A DNA stretch of 64,000 nt from CAUZIR01 sp034421295 (GTDB lineage Bacteria; Chloroflexota; Dehalococcoidia; Lucifugimonadales; UBA2962): the NCBI GenBank assembly GCA_034421295.1, contig DAOUKM010000008.1, forward strand, positions 1 through 64,000. The letters run 5' to 3'. Within the stretch, counting starts at the first letter, position 1. The number at the start of each line of letters is the position of its first letter. Shown in pieces: positions 8,009 to 16,467 of the stretch. The notes below the pieces were generated by a model. It saw only the letters and a list, made by a program, of their open reading frames with translations. It was not told the origin of the DNA and ran no database searches. A program made the translations under genes and the position numbers.

Positions 8009-8760
8009 AGAACCAATACTTTGGCGATCTTTACGACTATATCAAGTATGGCCTACTTCGTCAGCTAAGCAACGGAGGCCAATTCAGCACTGCTGTATGT
8101 TGGATGCTGACCCAAAATGATAACAAAGGGGATGGGCAACGAGTAAATTACTTGCATCAACCTGTAGAATGGAGGATCTTTGATCCCCTCGTGTTCGACT
8201 GCCTCCGTACGGCCTTACTAGAGCGAAATGAACGTGACATTAGTGTAATGGAGAACAGTGGCCTTCTGGCGAGTACCAAATTCTATTCTCAGATACTGAC
8301 AGATGGAGCTGGTGAACGCCGAAAGTATTTCCATGACTTTCTTGAGTTTTCACGCGGGAGCGAGTTGATATTCTTTGATCCCGACAATGGCTTTGAAATC
8401 AAGTCAGTAAAGTATGGTCGGAAAGGCGCCTCACGCTATCTCTTCTTTCACGAAGCTTCGCAGGCATTTTCGCAAGGCCATTCCCTGCTTGTTTATCAGC
8501 ACATGCCTCCTAAGCCACGAGACCCTTTTATAAGTGAATTGGCAAATAGCTTGATAGACCAAACCCGCTCTGAAACAGTATACGTATTTCGTACTCAACG
8601 CGTTGCTTTTTTCCTAGTGCCACAGGCCACACAACTAGGACAATTTATGCACATTGCATCTAGAGTTCAGGCGAATTGGCGTGGCCTGTTGAATACGCGA
8701 CGATATCAGGCAAAGCACGGCACCTTGACGAACAGGAATGTCACGGAGGTGGTCGCTTAG
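8005..8760 (+). CDS. Conserved hypothetical protein with DPDNG motif, last gene of operon
   Basis: A 251-residue protein starting MKNQYFGDLYDYIKYGLL, an opening I recognise from a widespread uncharacterised family. The central ELIFFDPDNGFEI resembles a motif IV (DPPY-like) loop of Rossmann methyltransferases, and HSLLVYQHMPPK follows as a next core strand. A methyltransferase or nuclease-like role is a guess from that motif. The start is ATG 8005, inside the ATGA overlap with the preceding stop, rather than TTG 7984. The 3' end is followed by non-coding DNA, so it closes the operon. No helper domain or signal peptide is visible. Confidence 0.6.
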   Translation: MKNQYFGDLYDYIKYGLLRQLSNGGQFSTAVCWMLTQNDNKGDGQRVNYLHQPVEWRIFDPLVFDCLRTALLERNERDISVMENSGLLASTKFYSQILTDGAGERRKYFHDFLEFSRGSELIFFDPDNGFEIKSVKYGRKGASRYLFFHEASQAFSQGHSLLVYQHMPPKPRDPFISELANSLIDQTRSETVYVFRTQRVAFFLVPQATQLGQFMHIASRVQANWRGLLNTRRYQAKHGTLTNRNVTEVVA

Positions 8761-9042
8761 AGGTCGAATTGCAAGGTCAGTGTGGATTGATATGACGAGA
8801 ATGGTATATCCCTTGGGCCATTCGCCTTGCTGTTCCTGTTAGTTGTAGCCTCGCCTGAATCTCTTTACCGTTGCCATCCTCTCTCGAGCCAAGGTAAAGA
8901 AGTGCGCCGCCTTCAGTCCGCCATCAAAGACGATAGGCACGGTGGGACACATCTCATTATCATTAGCGAACTGCCTTGCCGAGTAGTCGCGAAGGTACGG
9001 AGCGACTCATAACTTCACTGTAACCTGCCGCACCCCCCGGTG
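8761..9042. other. Right edge of the low-GC island; no gene
   Basis: After the operon the sequence stays AT-rich to about 9030 and then changes abruptly to GC-rich DNA that matches hpnB. A 61-codon frame (8827-9012) has no recognisable content. I saw no repeat here matching the tRNA-Lys fragment at 3011-3054. Confidence 0.4.
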
Positions 9043-9345
9043 CTCCCACTCGAACAAGGCTACCAGGGCGATCTGATGATCGTGGTGGTGGACGATGACA
9101 GCGAGGACGGCACCGCCAATGTTGCCCACGGCCTCGGTGCGGCAGCGGCGCGAGGGGACCTTCTAACGGTCGTCGCCGGGCGCCCGCTCCCTCCCAACTG
9201 GGGCGGCAAGCTGTGGACTCTTCAGACCGCGCTGGAGGCCGCAGGGCACTCGGCCTGCGAGTTCGTGCTCCTGACCGACGCGGACATCGCCCATCCGCCA
9301 GACAGCGTAGGCGGGCTGGTCAACAGGGCCATTTCGACCGGCTTG
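9043..9345 (+). pseudogene. Fragment of hpnB, truncated at both ends
   Basis: This segment repeats the interior of the intact glycosyltransferase gene 1.9 kb downstream (matching 10965-11267). Over 95 aligned residues I count 18 differences. The DDD and TDAD nucleotide-sugar motifs survive, but the membrane helices, the start and the C-terminal half are missing; reading continues in frame to 9453 with unrelated residues. The left break coincides with the drop to low-GC DNA. It is best read as the remains of a second, diverged gene copy cut by the arrival of the island. Confidence 0.8.
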
Positions 9346-9635
9346 CCGGTCATGTTGCCTTTCTCCCGCCTCGAACTCAGTGATAATCCGCTATTTCAGC
9401 CAGATAGGCGTCCCCTCCGTCCCAGACAAAGCAGATTCCCCACTGATCGTTGATGCGGGTGCTGAGCTGTCCAACCCTATCTCATGAAAGCGCTTCCCGG
9501 CGGCATCCGCAGATCATCCAGGCCGGTGGCGCTATCGAGGATCATCAGTTTGCACTCTGGCCTGTTGGCAGGCAGATGCCTAGAATTCCTCCGCACCACA
9601 GTCGCTGATCGCACCTGCCAAGAAGGAAGCCAGCC

Positions 9636-10577
9636 GTGACAGGACCTCTAGCAGCCATATGGGAGATTCCCGAACCTCTATCCGTTCACGGTGTCGAAAT
9701 GGACGATGGCGAAGTCATCCTCCTGCGACGCCACGGGAACCCGAAAGGCCCTAGGCTCGTCCTTAGCCATGGCAACGGTCTCGCCGCCGACCTCTACTAC
9801 CCATTCTGGTCTCTCCTTTGCACCGGCTTCGATCTTGTTGTGCATGACCTCAGGAATCACGGCTGGAACGAACTGGGTGCCTTGAAGGACCACGGTGTCG
9901 ATGCCTTTGCCCGTGACCACGACCGCATACTCAACTCGACCCATGATCTCTTCGGAAAGAAACCCACCGTCGGCGTCTTCCACTCCATCTCCGCCCTTGC
10001 GGCCCTGCATACGCCTTCAAGGGGAGGCCACTACTCCGCTCTGGCGCTGTTCGCCCCGCCCATCTGCAATGCCGGCTCCGGGTACAGAGAGTTTGAACTG
10101 CGGGCGAGGCGCACGGCAGACATGCTCAGGCGAAGGGCGCAGTGGTTCCGGTCAAGGGAGGAGCTTGCGGACCTTCATACCTATCTTCCTTATCTTCAGC
10201 GGGCCGTACCAGGCGTGTATGAGCTGGTGGCCAGGACGACCCTCAGGGAGTCGCAGACCGGCCATGGCTATGAGCTCAGATGCCCGTCCGAGTACGAAGC
10301 GCACATCTGGGACAACGTCTCTGTGTTTGCGGCATCAGCCGACTTTGACGCCCTGAGATGCCCGACAATAGTGGTTACACAGGACCCTGCAACGCTGGTC
10401 CCTGATGACCCGGTGTACGACTACGGTGACGCAGATGTAGAGCGTGAGTGCATTCCTGGAACCACGCACTTCCTTCAGCTCGAAAGGCCGGACCTGTGCA
10501 CGGCGGTCCTTCTGAGGTTCCTGTCACAGCTAGGAATCTCGGGGAACCAACCGCTCCATGGTGGGCCTGCACCGTGA
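9636..10577 (+). CDS. Alpha/beta hydrolase
   Basis: A 313-residue cytosolic hydrolase of the alpha/beta fold. LVLSHGNGLAADLYYPFW is the oxyanion-hole HG segment (about 42-59). DLVVHDLRNHGW is the following strand, VFHSISALA the nucleophile elbow (a variant of GxSxG with Ser in HSIS), and GTTHFLQLERP holds the catalytic His. The substrate is unknown. The GTG start is preceded by AAGGAAG with good spacing. It lies between the hpnB fragment and intact hpnB, which suggests it was part of a duplicated hydrolase-hpnB unit. Confidence 0.75.
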   Translation: MTGPLAAIWEIPEPLSVHGVEMDDGEVILLRRHGNPKGPRLVLSHGNGLAADLYYPFWSLLCTGFDLVVHDLRNHGWNELGALKDHGVDAFARDHDRILNSTHDLFGKKPTVGVFHSISALAALHTPSRGGHYSALALFAPPICNAGSGYREFELRARRTADMLRRRAQWFRSREELADLHTYLPYLQRAVPGVYELVARTTLRESQTGHGYELRCPSEYEAHIWDNVSVFAASADFDALRCPTIVVTQDPATLVPDDPVYDYGDADVERECIPGTTHFLQLERPDLCTAVLLRFLSQLGISGNQPLHGGPAP

Positions 10578-10751
10578 CCCTCGATAAGGGTTGACGGACA
10601 GTGGACTACTGGCAGCTTGCCCCGGCCGGGACGATCCGGAAACAGGGTCTCGATACGTGGAGAGACAGGTCGCCAGTCCCGGACGGGTCACAGAATGACC
10701 TCACCGGCCGATTCATTTCCGCCGTACAGGCCGTGAACAGCTGACCGGCAC

Positions 10752-11963
10752 ATGTCGGCCACTGCCATCTGGGTCCTCCTGGCCCTGTCCCTTGCCTCCC
10801 TCACCGCCTGGCTCTGGCTGGCGCTCCTGAGAGGCATGTTCTGGTGCACCGACGTCAGGCTGCCCGACCCTTCGGGCGCCGACGGAGGCGGGCGGAAATG
10901 GCCGTCGGTTGCCGTCCTCGTGCCGGCCCGCAACGAGGCCCAAGTCCTGCCCGAGACACTGCCGACGCTTCTCGCCCAGGATTACCCGGGCGATCTGACG
11001 ATCGTGGTGGTGGACGATGACAGCGAGGACGGCACCGCCGATGTGGCCCGTGGCCTGGGTGCGGCTGCTGCGCGAGGGGATATTCTGACGGTCGTCGCCG
11101 GACGCCCGCTCCCCCCGGGCTGGAGCGGCAAGCTGTGGGCTCTTCAGACCGCACTGGAGGCCGTAAAGCACTCGGCCTGCGACTTCCTGCTCCTGACCGA
11201 CGCGGACATCGCCCATCCGCCAGACAGCATAAGCAGGCTGGTCGCCGCTGCCATTTCTACCGGCTCCGACATGGTCTCGCTGATGGCCCGTCTGAGGACG
11301 GAGACGGTGTCCGACCGTCTACTCCTGCCAGCCTTCGTCTACTTTTTCGCCAAGCTGTACCCGTTCCGCTGGTCGAATCACGCCGGGCGGGCGACCGCCG
11401 CTGCTGCCGGTGGCTGCATCCTGCTGAGGCGTACGGCGCTCGAAGACGCCGGTGGCATTGCACCGATCTCGGATGCTGTCATAGACGACTGCTCGCTCGC
11501 CGCGCTTATCAAGCGCTCCGGTAACAGGATCTGGCTGGGGCTTTCTCAGCAGGTGTACAGCGTGAGGTCCTACGGATCGATAGGCCCGGTCTGGGACATG
11601 GTTGCCAGGACCGCCTACACCCAGCTGGGCCACAGCCCGATCGCGCTCGCGGGGACGGTGGCCGGAATGGCCCTCTTGTACGCGATCCCACCCCTGGCCA
11701 CCGCTGCGGCCCTGTACCTGATCGCGGCAGGCGGCACAGCCGTCCCTGTCGGGATCGCGGCAGGCGCCTGGGTGCTCATGGCGGCCACGTTCGCTCCTAT
11801 GCTGCGCCTGTATGGGGTTAGCGCAGCGATGGCACCTGCCCTGCCCGTGGCCGGAGCACTCTACACGCTCTTTACCGTCGCATCCGCTGTGCGCCACATG
11901 CGGGGTGGGGCGGGCAGCTGGAGAGGAAGGAAACTGACCGTTCCCCACCGCTCTGGATCGTGA
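10752..11963 (+). CDS. hpnB: Hopene-associated glycosyltransferase HpnB
   Basis: A 403-residue family 2 glycosyltransferase. It has an N-terminal membrane helix, then the GT-A domain with VLVPARNEA, VVVDDDSEDGT and TDADIAHPP (metal and nucleotide-sugar binding), SLMARLRTE, AAAAGGCILLRR and the acceptor-site IDDCSLAALIK. Two or three C-terminal membrane segments follow. This domain order and the block KLYPFRWSNHAGR fit the HpnB family found with hopanoid genes. No squalene-hopene cyclase gene is in the window, so the hopanoid link rests on family identity. Confidence 0.8.
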   Translation: MSATAIWVLLALSLASLTAWLWLALLRGMFWCTDVRLPDPSGADGGGRKWPSVAVLVPARNEAQVLPETLPTLLAQDYPGDLTIVVVDDDSEDGTADVARGLGAAAARGDILTVVAGRPLPPGWSGKLWALQTALEAVKHSACDFLLLTDADIAHPPDSISRLVAAAISTGSDMVSLMARLRTETVSDRLLLPAFVYFFAKLYPFRWSNHAGRATAAAAGGCILLRRTALEDAGGIAPISDAVIDDCSLAALIKRSGNRIWLGLSQQVYSVRSYGSIGPVWDMVARTAYTQLGHSPIALAGTVAGMALLYAIPPLATAAALYLIAAGGTAVPVGIAAGAWVLMAATFAPMLRLYGVSAAMAPALPVAGALYTLFTVASAVRHMRGGAGSWRGRKLTVPHRSGS

Positions 11964-12033
11964 GAGTCGACCGGCCTTCGGTCAGGGCCGCGATCCCTGC
12001 ACCCGGAGGTCGCGAGTCGCGGCGACGCGGCGA

Positions 12034-12399
12034 CTAGGAGAGCCGGAACTCCTCAAAGCTGACCCTGCCCTTTCGAACAAGGGCCCTTATGCGACGCTGG
12101 GTTGGCGACAGCCTGCTTTCGGCCGTCTTGAACTCCATCAGGATGACCCGGTCTTCTTCGAACTGCACGCCGTCTATGGGCGAGCCCAGAAATCGGAAGC
12201 CGGATGGGTCATAGGGGTAGTTCACGGCCCAGGGCATGAACTGCTCTGTGATCTGCCCGTAGCGCGTGCTGCGACTCCGGCCGCTGGAGCGCTCGGCCTC
12301 AAGGTCCCGGCGAAGCGAGACGGCAAGGCGCACGGTGGCCACCAGCAGGATGACCAGGACCGCGGCGGCGGCGGACAGAACCGTGATTGCCAGCTCCAT
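12034..12399 (-). CDS. Membrane-anchored Holliday-junction-resolvase-related endonuclease (PF10107-like)
   Basis: A 121-residue protein with one N-terminal transmembrane helix (about residues 5-28), a short charged linker, and a compact domain with YGQITEQFMPW, YPYDPSGFRFLGSPIDGVQF, ILMEFKTAESRLSPTQRRI and the C-terminal VSFEEFRLS. The D-G-V-Q-F and E-F-K residues correspond to the D...ExK nuclease core of the family described as related to archaeal Holliday junction resolvases. Biological role is unknown; membrane anchoring is typical of the family. It converges with hpnB. Confidence 0.75.
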   Translation of the reverse strand: MELAITVLSAAAAVLVILLVATVRLAVSLRRDLEAERSSGRSRSTRYGQITEQFMPWAVNYPYDPSGFRFLGSPIDGVQFEEDRVILMEFKTAESRLSPTQRRIRALVRKGRVSFEEFRLS

Positions 12400-12419
12400 C
12401 GCTCACGGCCGCGGCCGCT

Positions 12420-13526
12420 CTAGTACTCCAGGTCGGACAGCAGGGGCATCACCTCCTCCTGCATCAGACGCATCGACTTTTTCCAGCGCTCGTCGTCGCC
12501 CTTGTGGTCGACGACCATCCCGAGCAGCACCCCGAAGCCCCCGGCCCACTCATAGAGCTCCCGTATCTTGTCGGCCACGGTCTGAGGCGAGCCGACCAGC
12601 CACATGTGCTCCATTATGTACTCGGCCGTCACCGCCTCATCGGGAAGCGAGGGATCGTGCTTCATGTTGCGGGTGATGGGGTACTCGCCGAAGGCGAACA
12701 GCGGCTGCAGGTACTCGCGCCAGGCCCTTCCAAGGCCTCCATTCCAGGCCGTATCGCGCGCCTCTTCGTCGGTGTCCGCAACCCAGAAGTCGCGGACGAC
12801 GCGCCACTCCGACCGCGATGGCGGCTCCCTGCCAGACTCTGCGGCCCCTTCGAGGACGGCGTCCCAGTGGCCGGGCATGTACTGGGCATTGAGGCCCAGG
12901 CTCATGGGGAGAAAGCCCCGCTCTCCCGCCATCCGAAGTGTCGTTGAGTTCGGGCTCGCAGCGGAGATCCCGATGGGGGGATAGGGCTTTGTGAGAGGCT
13001 TGCGGAATGACCCGAGGGTGCCGTAGCTGAATTCCTCCAGTTCGGGCAGGTTGACCGACCAGTACTTGCCGTCATAGCGCCACGGCGGGTTATCCATGTT
13101 GTCCCAGATGCCCAGGATGATCTCCAGCGCCTCCCTTGTCATATCCCGGTGCTGGTTCGCGGCCATGTCTACCTGGAACAGCTCCATGTCAGTCGCCAGG
13201 CCGCCGGCCCCCACCCCGAACATGAACCTGCCCTGCGCGATATGGTCAAGGTAGGCTATCCGCTGGGCGAGTTCGGCCGGGTGGTGGAAAGGCAGGAGGA
13301 ACGAGCCCACGCCGAGACGGATCTGGCTGGTCTGCAGCAGAGCCTGGGCGACCATCAGGTCCGGTGCGGGCACCGGCTCCCAGATCGCCGTGAAGTGCTC
13401 GCCGATCCATACTTCGGCGTAGCCGAGCTGGTCTGCGTACGAGATCGTGTCAAGGTCCCACTGCAGCGCCTCGTAAGTGTCTCTCTCAGGCGGGTGAGAC
13501 GGCATCAAGAACAGTCCTGCCTTCAT
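12420..13526 (-). CDS. Luciferase-like (LLM) flavin-dependent monooxygenase
   Basis: A 368-residue TIM-barrel flavin enzyme of the bacterial luciferase superfamily. Features: MKAGLFLMPSH at the first strand, SYADQLGYAEVWIGEHFTA, IRLGVGSFLLPFHHP, GRFMFGVGAGGL, and the C-terminal MWLVGSPQTVADKIREL that completes the FMN site. These enzymes use reduced FMN from a separate reductase to oxygenate organic substrates. The substrate is unknown. The start is ATG 13526, with GGGAGG 6 bases upstream; TTG 13529 is adjacent. It is transcribed alone, opposite to the protease gene. Confidence 0.85.
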   Translation of the reverse strand: MKAGLFLMPSHPPERDTYEALQWDLDTISYADQLGYAEVWIGEHFTAIWEPVPAPDLMVAQALLQTSQIRLGVGSFLLPFHHPAELAQRIAYLDHIAQGRFMFGVGAGGLATDMELFQVDMAANQHRDMTREALEIILGIWDNMDNPPWRYDGKYWSVNLPELEEFSYGTLGSFRKPLTKPYPPIGISAASPNSTTLRMAGERGFLPMSLGLNAQYMPGHWDAVLEGAAESGREPPSRSEWRVVRDFWVADTDEEARDTAWNGGLGRAWREYLQPLFAFGEYPITRNMKHDPSLPDEAVTAEYIMEHMWLVGSPQTVADKIRELYEWAGGFGVLLGMVVDHKGDDERWKKSMRLMQEEVMPLLSDLEY

Positions 13527-13711
13527 CAAGTTCCTCCCTTTTTGAAATCGCCCATCCCCAAGGACCGGGGGTCGTCACCGAGACAGCCGGAAACCTCCCC
13601 GCCCTGGCGATACCTTACCGGAAACCCGGCCATTTCAACCACCGAGGGACGCGATACCGGCCCCGTCCGGACCGGCCCATCCCCGGGATTTCAGGCACCG
13701 GCCGGGGGCTT

Positions 13712-14971
13712 ATGATAGACACAGGGCTGGCGGCCGCACCTCCCGGCGCAAGGGCCCGATGGAAGAGCCCGGTGAAATCCCCAGACAAGGACCCGGCGCA
13801 GAGCAAGGCTTCGGCGCCTCCAGAGAACTACTTCAGGGTCAGGCTGCGGCGGTGGCCCACCGCCCATCCGTGGAGGAGCCTTCGCGGCCTGGGCCTGCTC
13901 ACGCTGCTGTTCGGAGTGCTGGTCGGGGTGGCGATCGGGGTGGCCATAGAGCGAGTCAACGTCAACGAGACCGCCACCGGTCCGACCTACGACGAGGCGG
14001 CTGTAACCGCCCTGTTCGAGCGCATCGCGCCCTCGGTAGTCGAGTTGACCGTCCACCGGATCGACGGCACGCTCGACTCGGGGGCCGGCTTTTTCGTCGA
14101 CTCAGACGGGCACGTGGTTACCAACAGCCACGTGGTCGACGGAGCGGAGAGCATAGACGTGTCTCTGTCGGACGGAAGGGTCATGCCCGGGAGCCTGCTG
14201 GGCTCCAGCCCGTCGGACGACCTTGCGATGCTGTCGGTCGACCCGGACCAGGTCAGGGACGTCCGGCCGCTCAAACTGGCTGACTCCAGCGGGCTCCGGA
14301 CCGGCCAGCTCGCCCTGGCGATCGGCAGCCCGCTGAGGATGCGCAACTTCCTTTCGGTGGGCGTCGTAGCCGGCATCGGCGATAGTCCCCCGCTTCTCCG
14401 GGACCGACAGGCGGCGCCAGCGCTACAGCGACCCATACCCAACATGGTATGGACCGACGCGTCACTGCTGCCGGGCAATTCGGGAGGGCCGCTGATCAAC
14501 TCAGAAGGCGAGGTGATCGGCGTCACTTCGGCGGTCCAGGTATCGGCGCAGGGCGACATCGGCATAGGGTTCGCCGTTCCGAGCAACATCCTCGCCAGCC
14601 TTCTCCCACGGCTCAAGGAGCCCCGGTTGATCTCGCGCCCCTGGCTCGGCATAAGCGGCACATCGATAACGCCCGAGATCGGGGCGGCGCTCGGGGTGTC
14701 CGCCGAGTATGGCGTGTACGTCCGTGACGTCAGGCCCAACACCGGCGCCGCCCGGGCCAGGCTACGCGGTGACCCCTTCCAGGTACCCAGCGGGCGCGGC
14801 GACGTGATCATCGCCGTCGACGGACGCAGCGTGGCGTCCGTCTCGGAGATGATCGACTACTTCAACTCGCTCGACCCGGGCGACACGGTCGCCCTGACGG
14901 TTCTTCGTGGAGACGCCGCGCAGACCATAATGGCCACCCTCGGCGCCTGGCCCGAGACCCGCGGACCCTAG
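13712..14971 (+). CDS. HtrA/DegP-family serine protease with PDZ domain
   Basis: A 419-residue envelope protease. A basic cytosolic N-terminus precedes one membrane anchor (about 57-80). The trypsin-like domain has His140 (VVTNSHVVDG), Asp170 (SSPSDDLAML) and Ser257 (LPGNSGGPL); a PDZ domain spans about 295-410. The anchor places the protease on the outer face of the membrane, where HtrA enzymes degrade misfolded proteins. The full triad indicates an active protease. It overlaps the convergent aminotransferase by four bases at their stop codons. Confidence 0.9.
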   Translation: MIDTGLAAAPPGARARWKSPVKSPDKDPAQSKASAPPENYFRVRLRRWPTAHPWRSLRGLGLLTLLFGVLVGVAIGVAIERVNVNETATGPTYDEAAVTALFERIAPSVVELTVHRIDGTLDSGAGFFVDSDGHVVTNSHVVDGAESIDVSLSDGRVMPGSLLGSSPSDDLAMLSVDPDQVRDVRPLKLADSSGLRTGQLALAIGSPLRMRNFLSVGVVAGIGDSPPLLRDRQAAPALQRPIPNMVWTDASLLPGNSGGPLINSEGEVIGVTSAVQVSAQGDIGIGFAVPSNILASLLPRLKEPRLISRPWLGISGTSITPEIGAALGVSAEYGVYVRDVRPNTGAARARLRGDPFQVPSGRGDVIIAVDGRSVASVSEMIDYFNSLDPGDTVALTVLRGDAAQTIMATLGAWPETRGP

Positions 14972-16338
14972 TCCAGCCCTTCCTCCAGCTGTGAGATCAC
15001 GTTTTCGGTCTGGCCGACGACGAAGTCGACCTCGTCCCTTGTGATCGACAGCGGCGGGGAGAAGAACATGGTCTGGTTCATCCCCCGGCCCAGAAGCTGG
15101 TTGGCCTCCATGAGCTCGCCGAGTCTGGCATCGAACTTCGCCTCCGGCGGGAACGGCTCGAAAGTGTCCCTGTCCTTGGCGAACTCGACCGCCGCGATCA
15201 GGCCCATCCCGCCGCGCACGTCGGCGACTATCGGATGCTCCTTCAGGGTCTGGAGCTGCTCGAACAGATAGGTGCCCATGTTCGCCGAGTTCTCGACGAG
15301 GCCCTCCCGCTCGATGATGTCCAGATTCGCAAGACCCGCCGCGCAGGCCGGTGGATTTCCGCCGAAAGTTATCAGGTGCCGGAAGGTCTGTTCACCCTCG
15401 CCCTCCATGACCTCGCCCACCTTCTTTGAGGCGATGGCGGCGCCGATCGGCAGGTATCCGCTGGTCAGAGCCTTCGCCACGGTCATGATGTCCGGCTTGA
15501 TGTCCCAGTGCTCGACCGCGAACATCTTGCCCGTCCGGCCGAATCCGTTTATCACCTCGTCGGCGATGAGTATCACGCCGTACCTGTCACAGATCTCCCG
15601 GACGGTCGGCCAGTATTCCGGGTGGGGAATGTGCACTCCGGAGGCTGCCGAGACGGGCTCGCCTATGAATGCGGCCACCGAGTCCGGCCCCTCCTCGAGG
15701 ATCGCCTGCTCCAGATCCTTGGCGTACTGCATGTCCCAGTCGCCAGGCATGTTGCGGTAGTCGACGCCCGGGTTGGATATGCGCACGTTCCCGGGCACCA
15801 GGGGTCCGAAATCGTTGGGCCTGTTGATCATGTTGAAGCCAAGCGCCATGCAAAGGTGCGTGGCTCCGTGGTACGAGCCCTGCCTTGAGATGACCTTCCA
15901 GCGGCCCCGCTCTCCGATGTTGTACTGGTATTTCTTGGCCATCTTGATGGCGGTCTCGACCGCCTCGGATCCCCCGGACACGAAATACACCCTGCTTTCC
16001 GGGTCCGGCGTCAGGCTGGCCACCTTGGCCGCCAGCCTGATGGCGGATGGGGCCACCGTGCCGCCCGGCGAATAGCTGATGTCCTGCATCTGCGCATAGA
16101 CCGCATCGGCGATCTCCCTGCGCCCGTGGCCGATGTTCTTGAGCCACATGCCGGCGATCAGGTCGACATGTCGCTCGCCGGATGGACCCTCCACCCAGAT
16201 GCCGTCCGAGTGGGTGACGAGCTTGATGCCGGTATCATCCGACAGGTCGCCCGTCGGCCTCGAGTGAGGCCAGAAGTGGTTCTCGCCCAGTCCCTTTAGT
16301 TCTTCGATCTCTTCGCCGGTAAGTGGCTTTGCGACCAT
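14968..16338 (-). CDS. Class III aminotransferase (omega-transaminase-like)
   Basis: A 456-residue PLP enzyme. It has DLIAGMWLKNIGHG and YFVSGGSEAVETAIKMAK (PLP phosphate site), ADEVINGFGRTGKMFAVEHW, and the PLP lysine in TVAKALTSGYLPIGAAIAS, followed by TFGGNPPACAAGLANL. This is the class III pattern shared by beta-alanine/pyruvate, putrescine and glutamate-semialdehyde transferases; the amine donor cannot be read from sequence. GGAGGG lies 7 bases before ATG 16338. It is followed upstream by an acyl-CoA ligase and RidA on the same strand, consistent with amino-acid or amine breakdown. Confidence 0.88.
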   Translation of the reverse strand: MVAKPLTGEEIEELKGLGENHFWPHSRPTGDLSDDTGIKLVTHSDGIWVEGPSGERHVDLIAGMWLKNIGHGRREIADAVYAQMQDISYSPGGTVAPSAIRLAAKVASLTPDPESRVYFVSGGSEAVETAIKMAKKYQYNIGERGRWKVISRQGSYHGATHLCMALGFNMINRPNDFGPLVPGNVRISNPGVDYRNMPGDWDMQYAKDLEQAILEEGPDSVAAFIGEPVSAASGVHIPHPEYWPTVREICDRYGVILIADEVINGFGRTGKMFAVEHWDIKPDIMTVAKALTSGYLPIGAAIASKKVGEVMEGEGEQTFRHLITFGGNPPACAAGLANLDIIEREGLVENSANMGTYLFEQLQTLKEHPIVADVRGGMGLIAAVEFAKDRDTFEPFPPEAKFDARLGELMEANQLLGRGMNQTMFFSPPLSITRDEVDFVVGQTENVISQLEEGLD

Positions 16339-16467
16339 AGTTAGTCCCTCCTCAAAGTCGATGGAGGCTCAGCGCCTTAAGCTCGGCCATGCCACCATGA
16401 ACGGCGGCATGGTATCACCGATCCAAAGGGGCGCACTAGCCCGGATGGACAGTTGATCCGGACCGGC

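Noticed and set aside
8827..9012. 61-codon frame after the low-GC operon
   Set aside because: No family resemblance and starts without a ribosome site; likely chance.
11968..11983. GACCG/CGGTC hairpin after hpnB as a terminator
   Set aside because: No T-run follows and the stem is only five pairs; too weak to call.
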